This document shows positions 5,605-11,346 of a stretch of 11,346 nt of DNA, piece after piece. Source of the stretch: Candidatus Hodarchaeota archaeon (GTDB lineage Archaea; Asgardarchaeota; Heimdallarchaeia; Hodarchaeales; YT1-057); NCBI GenBank assembly GCA_016839955.1, contig JAEOTI010000125.1:1-11346 (forward strand). Reading direction: 5' to 3'. How positions within the stretch are numbered: the stretch's first letter is position 1; every line of letters begins with the position of its first letter. The notes beneath the pieces are model-generated. The model made no database searches and was not told the DNA's origin. It worked only from the letters and a program-made list of their open reading frames with translations. The position numbers and the translations under genes are program-made.

Positions 5605-6930
5605 TTGGCCGCAGTTGCATCAGAAATAGTCTCAATAGGCCTTGCGATCTTTTTAGCTACTTATATCATCATTGCATCTGAAAGACTTCATAGAACAATC
5701 GCAGCTTTGTTTGGCGGTTGTATTATGAGTATATTATTGATTCTAGCTAATGTAGAAATGCATGATGGAACAGATGCCTCATTTCCAAGTATAATTGAAT
5801 ATGTAAGTTGGCAAACAGTTCTTTTTGTCGCGGGAATGATGATTATTGTTTCCATTGCAGGACGGTCGGGAGTTTTTCAATTTATTGCGTTAAAACTCGT
5901 TAAATTGACTCGAGGAGAACCATTTATTCTATTTTTCATGTTTTTAGCTTTAACATTTGTGATTAGTTTCGTTTTAGACACAATCACTACCATGTTAGTA
6001 ATTGCACCATTAACAATTGAGATTTATCAAGCTTTAGAATATGATGCGAGACCAGTTCTTATTAGTGAAGCTCTTGCGGCTAATTTTGGCTCTGTAGGCT
6101 CTTTGGTAGGATCAGTTCCAAATATTGTTATTGGAGAAACAAGTCAGTTAACATTCCTAGATTATCTAATTTATCTCGGTCCATTAGCTGTACTTTTCTT
6201 TCTTTCATCTGTCCCAGTTTTCTATCTATTGAATCGAAAGCAATTCGATAAAGAACAAAGGGCAGGTATAGAAGGAATCCTATTGATCGATGAATCAAGT
6301 GTAATTGATGATCGGAGGATGTTCTGGGTTTCAATCTTTGTTCTTGTCGGAGTTCTAACTGGATTTCTTTTTAGTCAATTTACACCTCTTGATCCCTCTA
6401 TTATTGCCTTGACTGGTGCTACGTTATTATTAGCATTCTCTGGTGGAACTCCTGAGAAAAGCTTTGAAGACATCGAGTGGTCAATGGTCTTCTTCCTTGT
6501 AGGTCTCTTTATTCTTATAGGTGGTATTGAGATACTAGGAATACTAGATGATTTAGCTGATTGGGGAAAACCTTTCTTTGATAAGGACCCAGTTGTGGGA
6601 ATTGGTATTTCTATTTGGTTTTCGGCAATTCTATCTGCAGTAATCGATAATATTCCTGTTAGCGCTGCTTTAGTTGCAATCGTGTCAAAGATGGAGATTA
6701 CAGGTATTCAAGGTAAATTCATATATTTTGGACTAATTGTAGGGGCGAATGTCGGAGGTAACTGTTTACCAATTGGCAGCCCGGCTAATATATTAGCAAT
6801 GAGTTTATCTGAGCGGTTAGATAAGCGTATCACTTTCTTCCAATTCATGAAGGTAGGAGCTCTAATGGGTGTCATCCACCTTATTATAGCTACAATCTAT
6901 CTTGGAGTCTTATACATTCTAATTACTTAA
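5605..6930 (+). CDS. ArsB/NhaD/P-protein-like permease, ion transporter superfamily
   Basis: A 441-residue integral membrane protein with about 11-12 hydrophobic helices and two inverted halves. Each half has the paired signature of the IT superfamily: FVLDTITTM (122-130) followed by ANFGSVGSLVGSVPN (159-173), and VIDNIPVSAALVA (346-358) followed by ANVGGNCLPIGSPAN (381-395). These hairpin loops bind ion and substrate in relatives such as ArsB, NhaD, CitMHS and the OCA2 P protein. An arsenite exporter, a Na+/H+ antiporter or an organic anion carrier are all possible, and the sequence does not decide between them. No arsR, arsA or arsC lies nearby. The start is TTG 5605: the frame is closed by TAA at 5587, and GTGAG lies about five bases upstream. 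It forms an operon with the USP-fold gene. T-rich sequence just after the stop (6934-6941) may end the transcript. Confidence 0.88.
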   Translation: MAAVASEIVSIGLAIFLATYIIIASERLHRTIAALFGGCIMSILLILANVEMHDGTDASFPSIIEYVSWQTVLFVAGMMIIVSIAGRSGVFQFIALKLVKLTRGEPFILFFMFLALTFVISFVLDTITTMLVIAPLTIEIYQALEYDARPVLISEALAANFGSVGSLVGSVPNIVIGETSQLTFLDYLIYLGPLAVLFFLSSVPVFYLLNRKQFDKEQRAGIEGILLIDESSVIDDRRMFWVSIFVLVGVLTGFLFSQFTPLDPSIIALTGATLLLAFSGGTPEKSFEDIEWSMVFFLVGLFILIGGIEILGILDDLADWGKPFFDKDPVVGIGISIWFSAILSAVIDNIPVSAALVAIVSKMEITGIQGKFIYFGLIVGANVGGNCLPIGSPANILAMSLSERLDKRITFFQFMKVGALMGVIHLIIATIYLGVLYILIT

Positions 6931-7103
6931 GATTGTTTTTATATTAAAAAACGGTAAACCAGTTCCAAATGGCTTGACAGACTTACTCATATACTTGATA
7001 CCAAACTGTACCTTTAAAAGCGTTTAAAAGAAGCTTACAAGATAATTTTTAATAGAAATTCATCTTTTTATCTAAATCAATGAAATTCTAAATAATCAAT
7101 GAG
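6931..7103 (+). promoter_or_regulatory. Intergenic region with tandem TTTAAAAG boxes
   Basis: A T-rich run right after the permease stop (about 6934-6941) is a plausible archaeal terminator. Further on, TTTAAAAG occurs twice, at 7013-7020 and 7023-7030, exactly ten bases apart (one helix turn). These could be tandem TATA boxes or a binding site. A further CTTTTTATCT stretch (about 7065-7074) sits about 30 bases before the next ATG and is the better-placed TATA candidate. All assignments are inferred from spacing alone. Confidence 0.35.
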
Positions 7104-7676
7104 ATGGTTGAAATGACAAAATCAAAGAAAAGGAGAAGTTCTTTGCAGAGTCGATCTCAGACATCACCATCTAATGGAAAAACAGAGCATAATTGTAACA
7201 GAACCGACCATAATAAGGAATCTATTGGTCCACAAGACATTAAGACAGCTATTCTATTGTACTCTGGAATTGAAGGAAAAGCATTGGTCGATGAAGTTTC
7301 TGATTTCTTTCAAGAGGATCCAGACCTTTTTATTGGTAAACTTGGCTTAATATATTTTACCGCCTTGGGTCAAGGAAATGATTATCATCGTGGCTTTTTT
7401 GGACCATTACCAATCCCAAATAAGCAAGATTATGTTTCGTTTGTTTATACAACTATAGTTACTGATCGACAACAGACCGATCCTCGAGCAAAAGGTAAAA
7501 GCTATGTTATAGTTTGTTTAATATTTCTCAAATCTGATGTACCTAAGTTCTTGGATCGAGAATGTGTAGAAACAACATTTGAAGACGTTTTCGCGGCAAT
7601 TGCAGATGTTTCAGAAATTGACCGATCACTAACTAATCGTTTAAAACATTATTTAGTGAAAGCAACCGGTAATTAA
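7104..7676 (+). CDS. Hypothetical protein, disordered basic N-terminus plus compact alpha/beta domain
   Basis: 190 residues of unrecognised function. Residues 1-44 are polar, basic and low-complexity (KSKKRRSSLQSRSQ...), and likely disordered. From about 46 a folded domain begins: strand IKTAILLYSG (46-55), helix GKALVDEVSDFFQ, hydrophobic segment KLGLIYFTALGQG (79-91), then HRGFFGPLPIPN (95-106). The strands DYVSFVYTTIVTDRQQTDPR (109-128) and KSYVIVCLIFLK (132-143) follow, ending in two helices to the C-terminus. The order and the GPLP turn recall longin/roadblock-like small domains common in Asgard archaea, but I see no diagnostic motif and do not assign it. No signal peptide or membrane helix is seen. 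The start is ATG 7104 or ATG 7113. It converges with the acyl-CoA ligase gene, 24 bp apart. Confidence 0.75.
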   Translation: MVEMTKSKKRRSSLQSRSQTSPSNGKTEHNCNRTDHNKESIGPQDIKTAILLYSGIEGKALVDEVSDFFQEDPDLFIGKLGLIYFTALGQGNDYHRGFFGPLPIPNKQDYVSFVYTTIVTDRQQTDPRAKGKSYVIVCLIFLKSDVPKFLDRECVETTFEDVFAAIADVSEIDRSLTNRLKHYLVKATGN

Positions 7677-7700
7677 CATAGATTCCTGTTTTAAAGAAAA

Positions 7701-9275
7701 TTAATCCATTGTATTGTATTTCTCTCGGAGAATTTTGTGTAAAATCTTACCGGATGCTGTTCTTGGCATCTCTTCGTGTGAGATGATATGGATCTTCTTC
7801 GGACGTTTAAAGGAAGCGATCTTACCTCGGCACCATTCAATTATATCTTCTCCAGTTGTCGCGGTTTCTCCTGGTTTAAGAGAAACCACTGCTTTCACTG
7901 TTTCACCCCACTTGGGATGAGGTACTCCAATTATTGCTGCTTCAAAGACCTTAGGGTGCATACAGAGTAATTCTTCAACTTCTGAAGGGTAAACATGTTC
8001 TCCTCCAGTAATTATCATGTTATCTTTCCGATCAACAAGAGTATAATAACCATCTTCGTCTATTTTAGCCATATCTCCTGCACTGAACCATCTTCCTCTA
8101 AATGAACTAGCCGTTTTTTCAGGTAATTTCCAATAATAGTCAAACATCATAGGACCACCTGAATATAATTCACCCACTTCCCCAACAGGTACAGGATTAC
8201 CGTTTTCATCTAAAAGTTCAATAGCATGAGTCCCGATACATTCCCTTCCAATCGATCCGAGCTTTTTCATTTGGTCTTCTGGGCGAAGAATTGTTACAAG
8301 ACCTGCTTCTGTTGATCCATAGGCTTCAAAAAGTCCGGCATTAGGAAAAAACTTCATAATATCAAGCTTTGTCTGTTTAGTGACAGGAGCGGATGAGCAT
8401 AACAATTGTTTTATCGAATTAACATTATATTTATTTTTAATGTCTTCAGGAAGATTAAGAATTAAGTGATAATGCGTTGGTATCATGGAAGTAAATGTTA
8501 TTTTCTCGTTGTCAATTAGCTTGAGTAGTTTTTCAGCGTTAAACTGGGTAGACTTCTGTACATAAACACTAGCTCCAATATACGTAAACACAAACGAATA
8601 GAAGGTAGAATTTACATGAAAAAGAGGCATCAAGATTAATCCATAATCATCATGTGTATAACCAAATTCTACTTCATTGATAAGAAAAAAGGCAATATAT
8701 GATCTATGGGATCTAACTACGCCTTTGGGAATACCAGTTGTCCCAGATGTGTATAATTGAATCCAGGGATCCTCCGATTCCACTTCCACCTTAGGAGGAG
8801 TTGGATCGGCTTCAGCAATGATTTTTTCGTAATTTAAAAAACCAGAATGGATCCCTTCTCCAATATTAATATGATTAATTTTTGCTAATTTACTTCTAAA
8901 AGTAAGAGATAACTCTGGACGAAATTCTCGCATAGTAGAAACATAACGCTCGTCAACAATTATTGCCTTAGAGTCAGAATTATCGATAATGAATTCGATT
9001 TCCTTACCCACTAACCGAAAACTTACTGGTACAACAACAAAACCTGCTTTAGCGGCTGCTAAGTAGATTTCCATGTATTCAATGTGATTGTGACAAAGAA
9101 CAGCAAATCTATCATTCTTTTGTAGGCCAAGACCTGAAAGAGCATTAGCTAATCGGTTGGTTCGTTCATCCAGCTCGCTAAAAGTTACTTCTCGTTTTGT
9201 ATCTTTAAGAGCTATTTTTTCAGGACACTTTTGTGCATTAACCTGGAGCATTTCTCCCATATTAAGCCATGGCAT
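7701..9275 (-). CDS. AMP-forming acyl-CoA ligase
   Basis: A 524-residue member of the ANL superfamily, activating a carboxylic acid with ATP to an acyl-adenylate and then to acyl-CoA. The core motifs are all present and in order: phosphate loop YTSGTTGIPKG (175-185), substrate-side YGSTEAG (319-325), SAGD with Asp401 for ribose binding, the hinge DRKDN around Arg416, GGEHVYPSEVE (424-434), and PRTASGK with catalytic Lys510. Length matches medium/long-chain fatty acid, crotonobetaine or aryl-CoA ligases. Substrate preference cannot be read directly. The gene lies 107 bp downstream of the HgdB/BcrB-family gene on the same strand and is probably cotranscribed, which suggests it makes the CoA ester used by that enzyme. 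The start is ATG 9275; the ribosome site is weak, with GGGGA more than ten bases upstream, so the ATGs at codons 6 and 9 are possible alternatives. Confidence 0.94.
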   Translation of the reverse strand: MPWLNMGEMLQVNAQKCPEKIALKDTKREVTFSELDERTNRLANALSGLGLQKNDRFAVLCHNHIEYMEIYLAAAKAGFVVVPVSFRLVGKEIEFIIDNSDSKAIIVDERYVSTMREFRPELSLTFRSKLAKINHINIGEGIHSGFLNYEKIIAEADPTPPKVEVESEDPWIQLYTSGTTGIPKGVVRSHRSYIAFFLINEVEFGYTHDDYGLILMPLFHVNSTFYSFVFTYIGASVYVQKSTQFNAEKLLKLIDNEKITFTSMIPTHYHLILNLPEDIKNKYNVNSIKQLLCSSAPVTKQTKLDIMKFFPNAGLFEAYGSTEAGLVTILRPEDQMKKLGSIGRECIGTHAIELLDENGNPVPVGEVGELYSGGPMMFDYYWKLPEKTASSFRGRWFSAGDMAKIDEDGYYTLVDRKDNMIITGGEHVYPSEVEELLCMHPKVFEAAIIGVPHPKWGETVKAVVSLKPGETATTGEDIIEWCRGKIASFKRPKKIHIISHEEMPRTASGKILHKILREKYNTMD

Positions 9276-9382
9276 TATCTATTCAATTCCCCTATTGATC
9301 AAATCTTTTTATGACACAATCGAAGGTGAGAGAATTCTCATGGGAAATTAAGAGAAGAAAGATTGTTTAGTTCTTTTGAATG
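9276..9382 (-). other. Spacer between the HgdB-family and ligase genes
   Basis: A 107-bp gap between two same-strand genes. It contains a 10-bp palindrome GAGAATTCTC (9330-9339) and A/T-rich stretches, but no ORF. It is long enough for an internal promoter or a processing site; nothing in it is decisive. Confidence 0.35.
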
Positions 9383-10627
9383 TTAATCTGAATTTCCAAG
9401 TTGTTCTACAAAAGCTTCGATCCGATTTCTTATTTGGGCTCCAGAATAATAGCTTAGATCATTTAGATCGGCGTCGATAACCAAATAAGGTATTGTATTG
9501 TCTTCCCGAAGACGTTTTGGCAAACCATAACTCGAATTGGAATTACTTGGACAAGTTTTAGCATTGTGATAGATTATACCATCTATTTGAAACATTTTTG
9601 ACATTTCTTTGAGATATTTAGTTTTTTCTTCTTCGTTTCTATTAATAAAAATCTCTGTATATGCCTTTGCCATACTTCTTAGAGGATTTTCTGGAAATGA
9701 AGAAAACCCATTAAAGATCCATGAATTGCAATAAGTAGAAGCAACAACACATGTCTTTAAATCTGCAAATAATTCTGAAAGTTCTCTTAATTTCCCCCAA
9801 ATTGGCATTCCTTCCCAATAAATTCGATAATTTTCTGAAATCGCGCTAATTTCATTTTGGACTCGTTCTTTCATCTCGGATAACAGAATTTTATAATACT
9901 CTGTAGCAATTGGTTCACCTCGTAAAACAACTGCGGGACCCATGTGAATAGTAGCATCGAAAAAAGTAAGAGGAGATGGTTTTTCTGAGGCAGTCTGTAA
10001 CACTTGACCCCATAATCGAGTAGTGTTTAAAGACGCTTCAAGAACTCGCTTCATTTCAGTCTTATCATACTTAATTTTCGAAATATTTTCAAGAGGTTCT
10101 ATTAAATCTGTGTGTTGTTTTTCTTGAACGTTTAGATGATCTTCCGTGATTGAACCTACGCCATGAGGAGCGGTTATTCCTATTAGTGGAACATTTAGTC
10201 GCTTAGCATAGAAAGAAAACCATTCTCGGACATCTCTACATTGATTAGTGTGATAAACAAGAACATCAGGTTTTGGTACTCCATCAAGACCAAATCTCTT
10301 TAATGGTGTTTCATTTTTTAGAAAAGCACCAATATCACTTGTCAAATACGAACATATCTCAGAACTATATCCAGATGCAACTGCTTCGGGGATATAATCA
10401 TTTGATTTTCTTGCAGTTCCTATTACGGCTGCATGGTTTTCCGGAAAATGAACGTGAAAACCAAGCGTTTTTAATAATTCCGTGGGACCGACGCTAGTAC
10501 ACCAAGCAACTTTTTCATTGTCGCTCTTAGATGCTTTCCCAAGATCCTCATAGTATTCTGTCATTATTTCTTGTAGATGTTTAGTCGCTTGAATTGGTAT
10601 TCTCTGTGGCTTTTTTGCATCAGACAA
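9383..10627 (-). CDS. HgdB/BcrB-family 2-hydroxyacyl-CoA dehydratase or benzoyl-CoA reductase subunit
   Basis: A 414-residue cytoplasmic iron-sulfur protein of the HGD-D family (PF06050). Members bind a [4Fe-4S] cluster and use low-potential electrons for radical dehydration of 2-hydroxyacyl-CoA or for reduction of aromatic acyl-CoA. Three cysteines sit at the family's ligand positions: Cys92 (EICSYL), Cys130 (NQCRDV) and Cys359 (KTCPSN). Other family segments are VVLRGEPIATEYY (233-245), RIYWEGMPIWGKLREL (268-283) and the C-terminal DADLNDLSYYSGAQIRNRIEAF. Active enzymes need a second related subunit and an ATP-dependent activator (HgdC or BcrA/D type); neither is in the window. The start is TTG 10627, because an in-frame TAG lies one codon upstream and GGGATAG precedes it; the ATG at codon 22 is the fallback. 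Family is very likely; the exact substrate is open. Confidence 0.88.
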   Translation of the reverse strand: MSDAKKPQRIPIQATKHLQEIMTEYYEDLGKASKSDNEKVAWCTSVGPTELLKTLGFHVHFPENHAAVIGTARKSNDYIPEAVASGYSSEICSYLTSDIGAFLKNETPLKRFGLDGVPKPDVLVYHTNQCRDVREWFSFYAKRLNVPLIGITAPHGVGSITEDHLNVQEKQHTDLIEPLENISKIKYDKTEMKRVLEASLNTTRLWGQVLQTASEKPSPLTFFDATIHMGPAVVLRGEPIATEYYKILLSEMKERVQNEISAISENYRIYWEGMPIWGKLRELSELFADLKTCVVASTYCNSWIFNGFSSFPENPLRSMAKAYTEIFINRNEEEKTKYLKEMSKMFQIDGIIYHNAKTCPSNSNSSYGLPKRLREDNTIPYLVIDADLNDLSYYSGAQIRNRIEAFVEQLGNSD

Positions 10628-10761
10628 ATTCTATCCCAGCTTATTATTGGATCTTGTTTTCTAAATGTTCGCTTGGATTATATTTTCAATTGCTTGATAA
10701 TGAAGGAATGCTTATCAGGAAAAAAATCTAATCCACAGGATGGATTAAGGAGATCATTAAA
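10628..10761. promoter_or_regulatory. Divergent control region with TGGATTA repeats
   Basis: 134 bp between the HgdB-family and GlcD-type starts. TGGATTA occurs at 10674-10680 and 10741-10747, and its reverse complement TAATCCA at 10729-10735. The last two form a perfect seven-bp inverted repeat around CAGGA, directly before the ribosome site of the + strand gene. A second inverted repeat, TGATAA-N11-TTATCA, spans 10695-10717. Repeated, symmetric boxes in a divergent promoter suggest a shared regulator. The repeats are direct observation; the role is inference. Confidence 0.5.
10747..10755 (+). promoter_or_regulatory. Shine-Dalgarno site of the GlcD-type gene
   Basis: AAGGAGATC lies six bases before ATG 10762, the strongest ribosome site in the window, and fixes the start of this gene. 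Its first base is the last base of the upstream TAATCCA/TGGATTA hairpin, so folding of that hairpin could affect translation. Confidence 0.7.
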
Positions 10762-11346
10762 ATGAGGGGAGAAAATCACAGCTCCAAACTAAAGTTATTA
10801 TCCTCACTACAGGTACCCTTGAATGAAATAGAAAGTATAAAGGGTACTGAAACGATTAAGCAAACTAAAGCAGATTACTTAACTGATGAATCGAGATATG
10901 GTGAAGGGTTTGTTGATGTTATTTATTTTCCCAAAAACGAAGATGAAGTCGCCTCTATTCTGAAAGATGCCTTTGAAAAGACTATATCTGTTACGATAGC
11001 AGGAGCTAGAACAGGACTAACAGCTGGGTCAGTACCATGTGGAGGACTCTTAATATCCTTAGAGAAAATGAATCAAGTCCTAGATCTCCGTTTTGAAGAG
11101 CAATCTAAAGAATGGCGTCTATTTACAGAACCTGGTGTAACTCTTGAAGAAATTCGGCAATTCATTGAACTGAAACAAACTGATCGAATATCTTTGAAGA
11201 ATTCTGAAGAACTAGATAATTTTCTAACGATTCCTAATTCTTTTTTCTACCCTCCAGACCCAACCGAGATGACAGCATGGTTAGGAGGGACTGTAGCTAC
11301 TAATGCCTCGGGTGCAGCTTCATTCAAATATGGTCCGACACGCAAA
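10762..11346 (+). CDS. FAD-linked oxidase, GlcD/2-hydroxyacid dehydrogenase type (3' partial)
   Basis: The first 195 codons of a flavoprotein of the FAD_binding_4 (vanillyl-alcohol oxidase-like) family; the rest runs past the right edge. Such enzymes oxidise D-lactate, glycolate, D-2-hydroxyglutarate and similar 2-hydroxyacids to 2-oxoacids. The FAD pyrophosphate loop AGARTGLTAGSVP is at 80-92, preceded by the usual V-x-x-I-Y-F-P-K-x-x-x-x-V segment (51-63). The second nucleotide-binding segment, FYPPDPTEM (162-170) then LGGTVATNASGAASFKYG (174-191), is the hallmark of GlcD relatives. Residues 138-160 look like a small insertion before PPDP. ATG 10762 is set by a strong Shine-Dalgarno site. 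It is divergent from the HgdB-family gene, which suggests a common hydroxyacid/acyl-CoA theme. Substrate and the electron-accepting partner cannot be judged from this fragment. Confidence 0.92.
   Translation, partial: MRGENHSSKLKLLSSLQVPLNEIESIKGTETIKQTKADYLTDESRYGEGFVDVIYFPKNEDEVASILKDAFEKTISVTIAGARTGLTAGSVPCGGLLISLEKMNQVLDLRFEEQSKEWRLFTEPGVTLEEIRQFIELKQTDRISLKNSEELDNFLTIPNSFFYPPDPTEMTAWLGGTVATNASGAASFKYGPTRK

Noticed and set aside
5605..6930. Calling the permease an arsenite exporter (arsB)
   Set aside because: No arsenic regulator, reductase or ATPase is nearby, and the motifs are shared by NhaD, CitMHS and P-protein relatives.
7714..7970. Two short + strand frames over the ligase C-terminus
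   Set aside because: They are antisense shadows of conserved ligase motifs.
9330..9339. GAGAATTCTC palindrome as an operator
   Set aside because: It is a single 10-bp palindrome in a spacer, with no second copy or promoter context.
9157..9351. 64-codon + strand frame across the ligase start and the spacer
   Set aside because: Most of it is antisense to the ligase N-terminus; there is no ribosome site or domain.
9383..10627. Calling this benzoyl-CoA reductase subunit B outright
   Set aside because: The family covers dehydratases and reductases of many substrates, and no partner subunits are visible.
10273..10765. Short + strand frames over the HgdB-family gene and the divergent region
   Set aside because: The first is a shadow. 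The second begins inside the opposite gene and its end overlaps the well-placed GlcD start in another frame.

Overview
The window is AT-rich (about one third G+C by eye). It holds nine complete protein genes and two cut by the window edges, with no RNA gene, CRISPR array or insertion sequence that I can see. It is most likely archaeal. The evidence is a short single winged-helix protein of the archaeal HTH_45 type, GGTGA-type Shine-Dalgarno sites, T/A-rich promoter-like stretches close to starts, and several TTG or GTG starts. The mix of an acyl-CoA-binding protein, acyl-CoA dehydrogenase, HgdB/BcrB-family protein and bactofilin-like solenoid protein makes an Asgard archaeon (Heimdallarchaeia or Lokiarchaeia type) my best guess. 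No marker gene proves this, and a bacterium is not excluded.

Left part (1-2857, + strand): an acyl-CoA dehydrogenase whose N-terminus lies outside the window, with residues matching those that define glutaryl-CoA dehydrogenase. Then come about 300 non-coding bases ending in a TATA-like element and a strong palindrome, and an MFS transporter.

Middle, - strand (2860-4762): an acyl-CoA-binding protein, then a very regular 393-residue beta-solenoid of bactofilin type, then a small winged-helix regulator 37 bp further on. The solenoid gene has its own GGTGA ribosome site. The MFS and winged-helix genes converge with only two bases between their stops.

Middle, + strand (4918-7676): a USP-fold protein and an ArsB/NhaD/P-protein-like (ion transporter superfamily) permease form a pair. 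They share a reading frame and are separated by two TAA codons. A protein of unknown function with a disordered basic N-terminus follows.

Right part (7701-11346): on the - strand, an HgdB/BcrB-family iron-sulfur protein is followed by an AMP-forming acyl-CoA ligase. Divergent from them across 134 bp is an FAD-linked 2-hydroxyacid dehydrogenase (GlcD type), cut by the right edge. Together these suggest a 2-hydroxyacid or acyl-CoA module: oxidation of a hydroxyacid, CoA activation, and radical dehydration or reduction. With the dehydrogenase and acyl-CoA-binding protein on the left, acyl-CoA chemistry is the main theme. The most unusual items are the 16-turn solenoid with its regulator, the acyl-CoA-binding protein in a probable archaeon, and the unknown protein at 7104.
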